From positions 53,561,345-53,625,344 of the forward strand of contig NC_030822.1 of assembly GCF_001704415.2 (NCBI RefSeq): 64,000 bases of DNA. Direction: 5' to 3'. This DNA is from Capra hircus (Eukaryota > Chordata > Mammalia > Artiodactyla > Bovidae). The translations under genes were made by a program, and so were the position numbers. Positions 44,650-56,575 of this stretch are shown piece by piece (the stretch's first letter is position 1; each line of letters starts with the position of its first letter). The notes under the pieces were generated by a model. It worked only from the letters and a program-made list of their open reading frames with translations, did not search any database and had not been told where the DNA came from.

Positions 44650-45671
44650 CAGATGGTCCCTAACTTACAATGGTTCAGCTTCAGATGTTTCAACTTTATG
44701 ATGGTGCAGAAACAATGCTTAGTCAGTAGAAGCTTCAGATTTTGATCTTTTCCTGGATAGTGATGAGCTGTACCACAATACTCTCTTATGATGTTGGATA
44801 GTGGTGGCAACCACAGCTCCCAGTCAGCCACGTGATCTGGAAGTAAACAACTAGTACACTTACAACCACTCTGTACCCAGATAACCAGTGTATTTTTCCC
44901 TTTCAGTATAGTATTTAGTGGGTTACATAATATATTCAACACTTCATCATATGCTAGGCTTTGTGTTAGATGATTCTGCCCAGCTATGTGCTTATTTAAG
45001 TGTTGTGAGCATGTTTTAGATAGATTAGGCTAAGCTATGACATTTGGTAGTGAGAAATGGAATCTTTCCTGCCATACTAGTAAATAAGGATGCTATAGTC
45101 ACCAGCAATTGCTCAGCGTGGATGGTGAGCTGGTGAGCCCTGAGGGAACTCAGGAAGGAAAGAATACCTGCCATCTAGCAGCCGTCAGACTGCAGCCACT
45201 CCCTATGGTGAGCCCTGAGGAACTTAGGATGTGAAAACACACGATATTGTCCCCACACAGCTGAGGCACGTATCAAAGGAATGATTTTAGTGAGCCCAGA
45301 CTCTTGCATCTTTCTATGCATAGAAAAGCACTAAAGTCCTTACCTTGAGATATCTGTTTTCTTTAACTAACAAAAATCTTTTGATGTTCCCAACTACCCG
45401 CCCTTTGTCACAAAACTCCTGTGTTTTCTAGCTCCTCCCCTCACCTCCTCAGAGCAGTTTCTCAGAACTATCTGAAATGCTGTCTCCTGGGCTGCATTCC
45501 TTTGCAGCCCCAAATAAAACTTAACTTGCACCTCCCATGTTGTCCAAAGAAATGTTTAACAGCGGGCTAGGTATATTAAATGCATTTTTAAGTACATGCA
45601 TTTTTGACTTACGATATTGTCAACTTAGGATGAGCTTATCAGGACATAACCTCACTGTCGAGGAAGATCTG
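44650..45671 (+). mobile_element. Tigger-like DNA transposon remnant, split by an LTR
   Basis: The left terminus 'cagatggtccctaacttaca' and the right terminus (reverse of 'cagatcttcctcgacag') face each other. Internal words 'caactttatgatggtgcaga', 'gattttgatcttttcctgg', 'ccagtcagccacgtgatctg' and 'cttacgatattgtcaactta' match pogo/Tigger-derived short elements. No transposase frame. Without the inserted LTR it is about 510 bp. Confidence 0.75.
45051..45561 (+). mobile_element. Solo ERV LTR inside the Tigger element
   Basis: 511 bp, begins TGAGAAATGG and ends GTTTAACA. AATAAA at 45513-45518 follows the 'gctgtctcctgggctgcatt' block, a layout familiar from gammaretrovirus-like R/U5 regions. Upstream, a direct repeat (tggtgagccctgag... 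at 45131 and 45206) may be a U3 enhancer duplication. The flanking gtag and gcgg could be a decayed 4-bp duplication. Tigger sequence resumes in register on both sides. No internal viral genes. Confidence 0.78.
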
Positions 45672-46287
45672 TACCTCTGTTTTAACAGAGGGCAGGAGAC
45701 ACCAGCAGAAGGCAGGTCCCGTTGAAAGTCGTCACATTCCACCATGAACGCAATACTGGACAGGCTGCACGAGGCGCAGTAGCCCGCCGCCCCTGGTTCC
45801 AGGCGCCAGCACTGGAGTGGCGGCGAGACTGTGCGGTCCAGAGTGAGGAAGCCTGTTGCAATAAAGTAGCTGGTGAGTTTCTTTGGAAGCCAGGAAATAG
45901 GGCATGACTTTGCTATGCTGACTTTGTGGGATGGGGTCCCACAGCTCAGCCTGGCTCTGGCACACATGCCAGGTGTCTTGGAGGGCCTTGGAAGGGACAG
46001 GCAAGAATGTAAGATTGGAGGCACAGGAAGCAGGATGGCCTTCCCTTTTCTGAGATCTCCTGGACAGGTATGGAGACCACCATGACTCAAGGGAACTGGG
46101 TCCAGGGTGGGGTTTTGGGGACTGCAGGTGAGAGGAGTCCTTATAAGCCCCTTATAGACCAAGGAATTACAGAAATTGTAGGACGTGAGCCTCCACGTGA
46201 GTAAGACCATAGTGAGCATATTGCTCTTGAGGGTGGAGGTGGGGTGTGTCAAGCGTCTGTGCAGGTCGTCCAAGGACGGGACCCACT
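45672..46287. other. Unassigned stretch with CpG-rich patch
   Basis: About 45745-45840 has many CpG dinucleotides in an otherwise CpG-poor region. It is followed by aataaa at 45860 and a splice-donor-like 'ctggtgagttt' at 45871. A 239-codon minus-strand frame spans this stretch (45620-46339) but runs out into repeats at both ends and is not convincing. Confidence 0.4.
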
Positions 46288-46497
46288 TGGGCTTCCCTCG
46301 TGGCTCAGGTGTCTCAGACAGTAAAGCATCCGCCTGCAATGCGGGAGACCTGGGTTTAATCCCTGGGTTGGGAACATCCCCTGGAGAAGGGAATGGCTAT
46401 CCACTCCAGTATTCTGGCTGGGAGAATTTCATGGACTGTATAGTCCCCGGGTTTGCAAAGAGTCGGACAAGGGATTTTACTTTCACTACTTTCACTT
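46288..46497 (+). repeat. Bov-tA SINE, full length
   Basis: Head 'gggcttccctcgtggctcag', 'cgggagacctgggtttaatc', body 'gggaatggctatccactcca', tail 'ttttactttcactactttca'. Confidence 0.94.
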
Positions 46498-47576
46498 GCT
46501 GCCTCTATTCAGCCACCAGGGGGCAAACAGGCTCCAGGAATGATTTCTCCTGGTTCAGCTTGCCTGGAGGAGAGTGATAAGGTATCATCAGGAGGGGATG
46601 GCCAGAGTGTGAGAGCAAAGACTGCAGCTGGGTCCCAGCACTGAACTTGACCTTTTAAAATCACTCTGTTATTATCCCCAGCACTAGCATTACTCGATTC
46701 ATTTATTCAAGAAACATTTGCCCAGCACCTGGGAGGGGCCAGTTCTGAGCTGGTGGGCTCTGGAGACCCGAATCAAATAAACTTGCTTGGACCCTGGCAG
46801 AGAGGTGGACCCTCAAAACTGAAGTCTCCCTGGGATGGATTTGTGCTGTGACAGAGGGACCCACTGAAGACAGTGGGGACACCTAGGAGGGCGGGGTGAA
46901 TTTGCCTGAGACTTGGGAGAAAGCTTCCTACTGTTGGTGGTGTTTGCTGTGGGACTGAGCAACAGTGCAACAGGCTGAAATGTTAGGGAAAATGTATTCC
47001 TGGCTGGAGAAGGCCAAATCGTGGAGGCTTGTCCGAGCTGGCTAGACAGGTGGACATCCAAGGGAGGAGGCTGGCTGGTGGAGGCTACCAGGCTGGGGAA
47101 TGATGGGCGCTTGTCTCTCTCTGATGAGAGAAGAGTCTTATTTGGGAGCCAGAGCAGACCCATGTTTTCTGGGGGCCTGAAGTTTCAATGGTTTTGCAGC
47201 CTTTCTTAAAGCAAGAATACAGAAATAAAACCAAAATTAGATAGAGTGGCTTGGAGAGGTCCTTGCAGGTGAGGGACCTGACGTTTAAGCTTATTAGCTT
47301 TGTGTAAAAACCTGGCAGCAAATTGCTTTTGCTCTCTTTCCTTTCTCTCTTCCTTTGGGGAGCTCTGGACCCCTGAGCAGCTAGTCAAGACTGGATTCAG
47401 GAAACCCGAGTCTGTGGTCTCCTCTGGAGGCCGAGCTGCTTTGTCAGGGTAAAAGGAGGTCAGTGGGGGTGACTTTTCATACTGAGTCTATGCAAATAGT
47501 GCCCTGAAATTGTTCCAAGGGGTGGCCTTAAATCTAACTGTAACTCCTGTTAATGCTTTAAGTAATGCACAGGTGG
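46498..47576. other. Unassigned stretch with L2
   Basis: Antisense L2 at about 46697-46800 ('tcatttattcaagaaacatt', 'tgcccagcacctgggagg'). The rest is not recognised. Confidence 0.45.
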
Positions 47577-47790
47577 GGCTTCCCTGGTGGCTCACCGGTA
47601 ATGAATCTGCCTGCCAATGCAGGAGCCCTGGGTTCGAGCCCTGGGTTGGGAAGATCCCCTGGGGAAGGAAATGGCAACCTGCTCCAGTATTCTTGCCTGG
47701 AGAATCCCATGGACAGAAGAGCCTGGTGGGCTACAGTGCATGGGGTCACTAAAGAGTCGGACATGACTGAGCGACTTAATAACAGCAACG
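47577..47790 (+). repeat. Bov-tA SINE, full length
   Basis: Head 'gggcttccctggtggctcac', a good tRNA B-box-like 'gggttcgagccctgg', body 'ggaaggaaatggcaacctgc', tail 'gacatgactgagcgacttaa'. The shared caggt on both sides hints at a very short duplication. Confidence 0.95.
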
Positions 47791-49981
47791 CTCAGGTATG
47801 GAGGCTTTTTGCACTGGCCAGGCGCTTTCATCTTGTGTCGTTCTCACCCCATCCTGGTGAGGCACGTAAACGGCTCCCTCCACCAAGGCTCACAACTGGG
47901 CCTAAGGACACCTGGCTGAACCCCCCGCAGGTTGGGACCTCACACCCCTCTTGCCCTCGGTGCTTCTCTTTCACTACTGGTTCAACAGTATTTAAACCCA
48001 AGCTTGCCCTCTTGGCCCCCTGTACAGAGAACTGATTCACCATAGTAGTGAAACCACAAATGACTCGGCTGGCTTTGGTAGTCCCCCGCCCCTTCCTGCA
48101 TCGGCTCGGGTGGTAAGGGCAGGCACAGGTAGGGTGGAGCTGACGGCTCTTTTCCTTCACCCTATCTGTACTGTGGTGAGAGAGGGTTCTCACCTTCACC
48201 CCCTTTCTGGGCTGTTGGGAGAGCTCACACCTGGGTAAAACCTCGATCTCAAGGCTCCACCCAGGCTGTGGATCTCTGAGACTCAACACTGATTTGCCGA
48301 GGGGTCCGATGCCCGTGTTTCAGTCCTAGCCGGGGCAGGTAGGGGAGAGAGATGCCTGCTTATTCCAGTAGCTTTAGTCAAGCTGCGCTGAGCATCCGCT
48401 GTGTTAGACACGGTGCTAGCCCCAGCAGGATAGAGCCAAATCAGCCACGCCCTTGTCCGCATGGCTCCCTTCAGCATCTACCTGTGCCAAGTACTTAGCT
48501 GGGCGGGGAGACATGGAGAAGGATGAACAGCTGCGAACCTGGGCATGGGAAGCTCACAGTCCAATTCAGGGTCTCAGCAGAGAACGGGAAAAGGCAGAAC
48601 ATAGTCTGTTCAAAACTGGGAAGAATACTTTCTCTGCTTTTGTACTCCAAGCTGGAGTGGGAGGCAGTGCCTTGACCTCAACTGATTTTTTTTTCTTGGC
48701 CCTTATGTGGCATTGATAAGCCGGCTTCTACCTCCTTTAAGCATCTCCTTCAAAGTGCATAGCAGAACCCAAGCTCCTGCTTTCCAAAATGGCAAGAGTC
48801 AGAAATGGGAGAATGAAATGGGTCAAAGGAATGTTCCTGCTCCCAAGGAAGTGCTTTTACAGGGATTTAGAGGAAATGGGAATGAACTGGAGGAGTCAAT
48901 GAAACAATTTCCTCCCAATGGTGCAGGAAGGATTGGGAGGCTCTTGTCTGGGGTTCAGTTCAGTACCCATCAGAGGAAAAGAGAGGTGGGAGTCATCCAA
49001 GTAGTCAGATGTTTCTAGATGCTTCCAGGCCAGATCCAGAAAAACCCCAAAGCCTCTGAACTTGTAACCACACAAAGCAGCTCTGGTTTATCCTATTTTC
49101 TGCAACCTGCAAGAATCCACTTGTGGTTGTGACCAGGAAACAGAGGGGGAGAGGGTTTGAGGGGGCTCTGAGGTAGAAGGACCCCTGGGTGCTCAGAATG
49201 AGTTCCTGCCACTGTGCGCATGTTAGCTGTTTCCTCTCCTCCCTGCAAAGGTCTGTCAGAGAGCAACACGAAGACTCAAAATGTAACAACCAACTTGACC
49301 TTGAAATTTCCCAGCAGCTGCAGGAGCCCAGAGACAGCAGGGGTGGCTGATGGTTAGTGTGGGCGGCTGGGTGTTGGGTCACCTGGGCCGTGTGTGACTT
49401 CTGGCTCATCTGAGCAGAGACCTGGCTTTGTTTGGGCAAGGGCCTTGGCATAAGCTCCCCTGGCTGACCTGGCAGCACCCCTTCCTGACAGGCTTTGGAG
49501 CTTGGGAACCTCTGGGATACTCCTTGGGAGAAGGAAGATGCTCTGTGATTCCCCGAAGGCTCATGTGAGCCTTGCATAGATGGTGTGAGGTGCATACCAC
49601 TCATGAGTTCTTCATTTCACAAAAGACAAGCTTGAAGTTGAGAGTGGTCACCCAAGATGGCACAGCTGGTGGGTGCTAGGGCTTGGGGCTGCTCCCTGGA
49701 CGGTCTCTCTGAAGGCAAACCCTGTGCTCTTTCCAGGACTCTCAGTTTTACAAAGCCTTTCCCATTCCTGCTCCTCCCAAGGAGCCTGGGCCCCTGGGAA
49801 CCCTCCAAGCTCCAGAGATGCCTCTACAGCATAAGCTGGTTTGAACTCAGTGGCAGAGGTCCCCCCACCAAAAACTCCCCAAACCTCCTCCCTCAGCACC
49901 TAGTGGAGGAGGTACTGTTAACATAGAGGAAGTGTTGACAGCAATTAACACTTAGTGAGAAAAGTAGCCAAGCTTTTGGAT
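47791..49981. other. Unassigned stretch with L2
   Basis: A weak antisense L2 at about 48375-48470 ('gttagacacggtgctagccc'). The frames here, up to 199 codons at 49005-49604 minus, show no recognisable domain. Confidence 0.4.
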
Positions 49982-49991
49982 CCTGCCTCCT

Positions 49992-50518
49992 CAGTTCAGT
50001 TCAGTTCAGTTCAGTCGCTCAATCATGTCCGACTCTCTGCGACCCCATGGACTGCAGCACGACAGGCCTCCCTGTCCATCACCAACTCCCAGAGTTTACT
50101 CAAACTCATGTCCATTGAGTCAGTAATGCCATCCAACCATCTCATTCTCTGTCGTCCCCTTCTCCTCCCACCTTTAATCTTGCCCAGCATCAGGGTCTTT
50201 TCAAATGAGTCAGTTCTTCCCATCAGGTGGCCAAAGTATTAGAGTTTCAGCTTCAGCATCAGTTCTTCCAATGAACACTCAGGACTGATCTCCTTTAGGA
50301 TGGACTGGTTGGATCTCCTTGCAGTCCAAGGGACTCTCAAGAGTCTTCTCCGACATCACAGTTCAAAAGCATCAGTTCTTTGGTGCTCAGCTTTCTTTAT
50401 AGTTCAACTCTCACATCCATACATGACTACTGGAAAAACCATAGCCTTGACTAGACAGACCTTTGTTGGCAAAGTAATGTCTCTGTTTTTTAATATGCTG
50501 TCTAGGTTGGTCATAACA
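49992..50518 (-). mobile_element. BovB LINE, 5'-truncated
   Basis: Antisense BovB 3' end: 'cagttcagttcagttcagtt', 'gcagcacgacaggcctccct', 'ggatggactggttggatctc', 'tctaggttggtcataaca'. Flanked by a perfect 10-bp duplication, cctgcctcct (49982-49991 and 50519-50528). Confidence 0.95.
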
Positions 50519-50598
50519 CCTGCCTCCTAGCCATAAACAATTGTCAGTGTTTACGAGGGTATTTATGTCTTTACAAATTCTAAAAGTGATTGGTGGTG

Positions 50599-50800
50599 AT
50601 TCAGTCACTAAGTTGTGTCTGACTCTTGTGACCCCATGGACTGTAGCCTGCCAGGCTCCTCTGCCCATGGGATTTCCCAGGCGAAAATACTGGAGTGGGT
50701 GGCAGTTTTCTTCTCTAGGGGATCTTCTGAACCCAGGGATCAAATCTGGGTCTCCTGCATTGCAGGTAGATTGTTTACCAACTGAGCCACCAGGGAAGCC
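50599..50800 (-). repeat. Bov-tA SINE, full length
   Basis: Antisense: 'gattcagtcactaagttgtg', 'caggcgaaaatactggagtg', head 'accaactgagccaccaggga'. Confidence 0.94.
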
Positions 50801-50877
50801 CACTCTAGTATATATGCACATTATAAAATATAAATTAAAAATAAGTAAAAAGGAAAAACACATGCGAGAGTTATAGC

Positions 50878-51198
50878 TTCCAGACGTAGAGAATGGACTT
50901 GTAGACAGGAAGTTGGGGGAAAGGGAGGGTGAGACGAATTGGCGGAGTTGCACTGACGTATATACACTACCCTGTGTGAAATAGACAGCTAGTGGGAAGC
51001 TGCTGTAGAGTACAGGGAGCTCAGCTCGGTGTTCTGTGATGGCCTAGAGGGGTGGGATGCGGGTGATGGGAGGAAGGTTGGAGGGAGGGTGGTTCAAGAG
51101 GGAGGGGATATGTGTATACTTATAGCTTATTCTCTTTGTTGTACAGCAAAAACTAACTCAACATTGTAAAGCAATTATACTCTAATAAAAAAATAAAT
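50878..51198 (+). repeat. L1 LINE 3' UTR (artiodactyl type)
   Basis: Sense: 'ttccagacgtagagaatgga', 'gtgggaagctgctgtagagt', 'ttgttgtacagcaaaaacta', 'attgtaaagcaattatactc' and a 'taataaaaaaataaa' tail. Only the 3' UTR is retained. Confidence 0.88.
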
Positions 51199-51649
51199 AC
51201 AAGATTGATGGCATTGCAGATTCACTGTTTGGACTCCAGCACCCTTGGTCACCTCTTGGCAGAGCTATTCCGCTCTGCTGGCTCATGGTGCCAGTGCCCC
51301 CTGTTGCTGCCAGAGTCATGGGCATGGCTGCTCTGCTGAGCCTGGTGAAGGGCCCCCCTGCCCGCAGCTGAAGTCCAGGGCCTGTGCTCGGCGTGGAAGG
51401 GCCATTTCCTGTTGCTGCGACAGCTCGTGCTTGCAATGTCGCGTGGAAAGCTTAGTGAAATAACACTTTTTGGAGTTAATAAACATATTTTTGGTTACCA
51501 AAGTGATGCATTACGTCTCCTTCTCTCTGTTGTCAGACACCTGTTGGATCATTTTTCTCTGTTCACCATGTCAGGAGTGGGGCCTGACCCTCAGGGTTCC
51601 ATTTACTCCCAAGGCTCAGTTATTAGAAACGAGGCTGACTTCTACTTTT
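51199..51649. other. Unassigned stretch
   Basis: About 450 bases. Frames on both strands are unremarkable. Confidence 0.4.
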
Positions 51650-51661
51650 CTCATTGACTGT

Positions 51662-51845
51662 ATCTTTGAAAAAATTATTAATTAGTTAAGCTGTGGCCTG
51701 GTCTTATTGAGGCATGCAGGATCTTGAGCTGTGGTATGGGACCTCTTAGTTATTGTACGTGGGATCTCGTTCACTAAGCAGGGTTAGAACCTGGGCCACC
51801 TGAATTAGGAGCATGGACTCTGCCACTGGACCACCAGGGAAGTCC
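51662..51845 (-). repeat. CHR-2-like SINE
   Basis: Antisense: 'ggtcttattgaggcatgcag', 'tgtacgtgggatctcgttca', head 'tgccactggaccaccaggga'. Flanked by the perfect 12-bp duplication ctcattgactgt (51650-51661 and 51846-51857). Confidence 0.93.
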
Positions 51846-51857
51846 CTCATTGACTGT

Positions 51858-53189
51858 CTTGCTCAGGAAGTACTAAAACCAAGTGTTCTTGGGACTGGCG
51901 TCTACCAAGAAATCTGAAGTGTTTATTTATCTTAAACTCTTACTCAAAACAATACATTTCCAAACCCAAATATCTTTGTGTCTAACCTTAAATATATTCA
52001 ATATGACTCTCACCTTCTTCCTCTTCAATGTGAGGTAATCAGAACTATTTTCTTTGGGAAACTCCCTATACTGACTCTCCTATGATAGACGTTGACAGAT
52101 CCAGTCCCCTGATTTTCAGACCCAAATAGTGGCAGCCTGGCTTCAGAGAATCCCCTGGGGGAACTTACTGAAAATGACAGATTCCTGGGCTCTGTCTCTG
52201 CAGAGGTGGACTGGACAGATCTGGAGTAGCTCCACTCTGAAAGATCCTTGGTGGATCCCTAAGCATTTGGGAACACCTGCTCTGCACCTGCCTCGACTTG
52301 TCTAAATCAGGGGGGAAAGTTGGCTCCATCTCCAGCTGAGGTCCAAGATACACAGGGGAGTGTTGAGGCTCAGGGCTGCGTAGGCAGAGAACCACTTGAC
52401 TTTAGACTGCTCTTCTGCATGGGCGGGAACCAGCACTTAGAATTTCTTGAGGTCACCTCCCGGTTCTTCATATGCTCTACCGTCGGTACAGAAGGTGATG
52501 CTTATCTTCCTGTGTGCCTCAACAGACACCACACAACCATCTAATCTAAAAGTAATATCTGGTCATGTCACATCGCTTAAAGAGAAAGGGGCCCAGCACT
52601 CAGCCCCATTTGGTATTGACAGAGATGGTGATCTCTCAGGAGACCATTTCTGCCCACCTTCATTCTTGTGTTAGGGTTCAAAAGTAGACTTTTGAGCAAC
52701 TTCAGTAGGTGGCGATCAGTGTGGATCACGTGGCTTGGTGTCAGCTGATTTCTGTCCTGGGGGTCAGAGGCAGTTGTTAAACAGATGCAAACTGCCAACA
52801 CTCTAATGCTGTCCTAGAAATATCCATCTTCAGAGAATGAAAGTAACATTGAGTATATACTGTGTCAGAAACTGTACTACTCCCCTCTTTTCACACACAT
52901 CTCACTTTTTCTTCACAGTAACCATGCAAAGGTAAAATTTTAATCTCCATGTTGACAAAGATGAGGATTGAAACTTGATCTTGCCCAAGGTAAAAAAATT
53001 TCACCCTCTAGATGGCTCAACTCCAAGTCTCATTCCTTGATCTCATACCACTAAAGCCAGCAGTCTTGTGGCCAAGAAGAGTTAGGAAGATCTGCCTGAA
53101 ATTCTCTATCTAGTCATTCATGAAATTGGATTGAATGACGGGGGAAATGAGGTTAAAATTTGTGAAGGGAGGGCAGTAAGCAAACAAGT
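51858..53189. other. MER5-like and MIR remnants in unassigned sequence
   Basis: A MER5A-like half-element at about 52120-52285 ('ctgggggaacttactgaaaa', 'cagattcctgggctctgtct'). A MIR at 52845-53065. No gene. Confidence 0.5.
52845..53065 (-). repeat. MIR SINE, long copy
   Basis: Antisense order over about 220 bases: 'gtaacattgagtatatactg', 'cttcacagtaaccatgcaaa', 'acttgatcttgcccaaggta', 'gatctcataccactaaagcc'. Confidence 0.75.
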
Positions 53190-53289
53190 CTAGTTTATTT
53201 TTAATTGAGAATTTAGTTTTAGAGAAGTTTAGGTTTACAGCAAAATTGAAGGGAAGGTACAGAAATTTCCTATATTCCCCTGACTCCAT

Positions 53290-53564
53290 CGGAGAAGGCG
53301 ATGGCACTCCACTCCAGTACTCTTGCCTGGAAAATCCCATGGATGGAGGAGCCTGGTAGGCTGCAATCCATGGGGTTGCTACAAGTCGGACACGACTGAG
53401 CGACTTCATTTTCACTTTTCACTTGCATGCACTGGAGAAGGAAATGGCAACCCATTCCAGTGTTCTTGCCTGGAGAATCCCAGGGACGTGGGAGCCTAGC
53501 AGGCTCCCGTCTATGGGGTCACACAGAGTCGGACACGACTGAAGCGGCTTAGCAGCAGCATCAG
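53290..53564 (+). repeat. Bov-A2 SINE dimer
   Basis: Two units: 'ggagaaggcgatggcactcc' and, after 'cttgcatgcactggagaagg', the second, ending 'gcttagcagcagcatcag'. Flanked by a perfect 12-bp duplication, ccctgactccat (53278-53289 and 53565-53576), made from L1 sequence. Confidence 0.96.
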
Positions 53565-53794
53565 CCCTGACTCCATAATGCATAGCCTCCCTCATTTTCA
53601 ACATCACCCACCAGAAGGGGACACTTCCTGTAACTGATGAACTTATGTTGACGCATCAATATCACCCAAGGTCTACAATCTACATTAGGGCTCACTTTGG
53701 GTGTTGTACATTTTTGTGGGTTTTGATAGATATATAAATGACATGGACTCAATATTATAGGGTCATACAGCATATTTTCACTGCCCCCAAAATG

Positions 53795-54244
53795 CTCTGG
53801 TTTTTCTAGTAGTCATATATGGATATGAGAGTTGGACTATAAAGAAAGCTGAGCACTGAAGAACTGATGCTTTTGAACTGTGGTGTTGGAGAAGACCCTT
53901 GAGAGTCCGTTGGATGGCAAGGAGATCCAACCAGTCTATCCTAAAGAAAATTAGTCCTGAATATTCATCGGAAGGACTGATGCTGAAGCTGAAGCTCCAA
54001 TACTTTGGCCACCTGATGTGAAGAACTGACTCATTGGAAAAGACCCTGATGCTGAGAAAGATTGAAGGAGGGAGAAGGAGATGACAGAGAATCAGATGGT
54101 TGGATGGCACCACCAACTCAATGGACATGAGTTTGAGTAAGCTTCAGGAGTTGGTGATGGACAGGGAAGCCTGTCGTGCTGCAGTCCATGGGGTCGCAAA
54201 GAGTCGGACAAGGTTGAGCAACTGAACTGAACTGAACTGAACTG
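53795..54244 (+). mobile_element. BovB LINE 3' fragment
   Basis: Sense: 'gtagtcatatatggatatga', 'tttgaactgtggtgttggag', 'gaagctccaatactttggcc', tail 'gcaactgaactgaactgaac'. It lies in opposite orientation to the host L1 and contains several stops in the RT C-terminal region. Confidence 0.93.
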
Positions 54245-54639
54245 CCTCACTCTCACACAATTTGGGACATAAAGTTGATTTTAGAACCCCTCCCCCCAAA
54301 AACGCTTTAGCTATAAACCCCTTTCCCTTCTGCCTCCCACCCTAAAGCAAGCAACAATCTACTATCTGTTTCTATAGATTTTCCTACTTAAGACTTTCAA
54401 ATGAATGGAATCATGTAATATGTGACTGGTTTCTTTCACTTAGCATAAGGTTTTCAAGGTTCATCCAAGCTGTAGCATGTATTAGTACTTCATTCTTGGT
54501 TTTTGACCAAATAACAATTTCTTGTATGGACACACCACATTTCATTTATCCATTTGTCTGTTGATTGATATTGAGGTTTTCCTACTTTTCAGTTAGGATG
54601 AATGATGCTCCTAAAAACATTCATATCTGAGTTTTTGTG

Positions 54640-56575
54640 TGGGTGTAGTTTTCATTTCTTTGTGGTGTATATCCAGGAGTGGAATTGCTAGAACGTGTGA
54701 CGACACATTGTTTGAGAAATGGCCAGATATTTTCCAAATTGGCTGCACCGTTTTACATTCCCAACAGCTCTCTCTGAGGGTTCTGATTTCTCTACATTCT
54801 CATCCACACTTACTATTTGACTTTTGGAATCTAGCAGTCCTAGCAGATGTGACATGGTATCTCACTGTGGTTCTCGTTTGCATTTCCCTAATGACTAATA
54901 ATGTTGAGAGTGTCTTTTCATGTGCTCATTGGCCATGAATATATCTTCCTTATGCATGTATGCGTGCTCATTTGCTCAGTTGTGTCCGACTATTTATGAC
55001 CCCATGGACTGTAGCCTGCAAGGCTCCTCTGTCCACGGAATTTTTCAGGCAAGAATACTAAAGTGGGTTGCCATTTTCCTCCTCTAGGGGATCTTTCCAA
55101 CCTAGGGGTCAAAACTGTGTCTTGTGCATCTCCTGCATTGGCAGGCAGATTCTTTACCACTAATACCACCTGGTAAGCACATAGAAACATCTACTCAGAT
55201 CCTTTGCTCCTTTTAAAATTGTTTTTTTATTATTAAGTTATAAGAGTTATTATCAGATATGTAATTTGCAAATATTTTCCCCCAGTCTATGTGGGGCATC
55301 TTTCACTTTATTCATGCTGTCTTTCGAAGCACCAAAGTTTTGAATTTTAATGAAGTTCAGTTTATTTATTTTTCTCTCACACTTTATGCTTTGGGTGTCT
55401 TATCTAAGAATTATTTGCCAAATTCAAGGTAGTAAAAAATTTCCCCTTTATTTTGTTCTAAGAGTTTTATAGTTTTAGTTCTTACATTTAGGTTTTTGAC
55501 CCATTTGAGTTAATTTTTGTATATGGTGTGAGTTAAGCTTCACTTTCTCATGTGGCCATGCAGTTGTCTCAGCATCGTTGTTGAAAAGACCATTCTTTCT
55601 CCATTGAATAGCTTTGGCATTTTTGTTAAAAAAAAGAATCAATTGATTATATGTGCATGGGTTTATTCCTGGATTCTCAGTTCTATTCCACAGATCTATG
55701 TGTTTATCCTTGTGTAGGACCACACTGTCTTGATTACCACTGGTCTGCAGTAAATTTTAAAATTGGGAGGCTTGAGTCCCTCTACTTTTCTCTTATTTTT
55801 CAGGTCTGCTTTAACCATTCCAAGTCCCTTGCAATTCTGTGTAGATTTTAGAGTCAGCTTGTCGATTTCTTTAAGGAGGTCTTTGGGATTCTGATTGGAT
55901 GCACCGAATCTGTAGGTCACTTTGAGGAATACTGCCATCTTAATGTTAAGTGTTCTGATTCATGAACAAGGATGTTTTCCCTTTTGTTTAGATCTTCATC
56001 TTTTTCCCAACAATGACTTGTAATATTCAGAGTATAAGTTTTACACTTATTTCATTAAATTTATTTCTAAGCATTTTATTTTTTGATGTTTTTGTGAATT
56101 AATATTTTCTTAATTTCATTTTTGAATTTTTCATTGCAAGTGTATGTGACGACAGCAGTCTTGTATCTTCTATCGTGCAATCTTGTTGAACTTGCTTATT
56201 AGTTCTAATGGTTTTTTTTAGTGGATTTCTTAGATTTTTATGTATAAGATATAATCTGTGGCTAGAAACAGCTTAATTTCTTCTCTTCCAATGTGAATGC
56301 CACTTACTTCTTCTTACTACCTTAACTGCCCTGGCTAGAACCTCCAGTACAACGTTGAATAGAAGTGGCAAGAATGGGCATCTTTGCTTTATTCTTAATC
56401 TCAGGAGGAAATCATCCAGTGTTTTTACCATTACACCTGGTATTAGCTGTGGGTTTCTCATAAAGGCCTTTTATCAAGTTTGGGGACGTTTCTTCCTAGT
56501 TTGTTGAGTGTTTTTATCATGAAAGGGTGTTAGATTTTGTCAGATGCTTTTTCTGCATCTATTGAGATGTATATT
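54640..56575 (-). pseudogene. L1 ORF2 remnant
   Basis: Minus-strand translation gives scattered ORF2 pieces, for example 56461-56273 with FLPLLFNVVLEVLARA (part of the L1 RT domain) and 55938-55475. The enzyme copies L1 RNA at nicked target sites. Here the frame is broken many times, and everything upstream of the RT palm has been lost or displaced. The divergence indicates an old, inactive copy. Confidence 0.8.
54962..55180 (-). repeat. Bov-tA SINE, full length
   Basis: Antisense: 'gctcatttgctcagttgtgt', 'caggcaagaatactaaagtg', head 'tttaccactaataccacctg'. It has inserted into L1 ORF2. Confidence 0.93.

Larger units (their letters stand above)
53190..56575 (-). mobile_element. Old L1 LINE with nested insertions
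   Basis: Antisense L1. The 3' UTR is at the left ('aggtttacagcaaaattgaa', 'acttatgttgacgcatcaat', 'ggctcactttgggtgttgta'), then ORF2 in reverse to the RT region at about 56575. The sequence 'catttatccatttgtctgtt' and 'ggtatctcactgtggttctc' are classic landmarks. It is interrupted by a Bov-A2 (53290-53564), BovB (53795-54244) and Bov-tA (54962-55180), and is cut at 56576 by another BovB. Confidence 0.9.

Noticed and set aside
44280..44942. 220-codon minus-strand frame
   Set aside because: Covers spacer and the left half of the Tigger remnant; no transposase motifs.
45620..46339. 239-codon minus-strand frame, the longest not explained mainly by a LINE
   Set aside because: It starts inside a Bov-tA and ends inside a Tigger remnant, with no recognisable domain; most likely chance.
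47577..47650. tRNA-like sequence with a good B-box
   Set aside because: It is the tRNA-derived head of a Bov-tA SINE, with no intact cloverleaf; the same applies to all other SINE heads.
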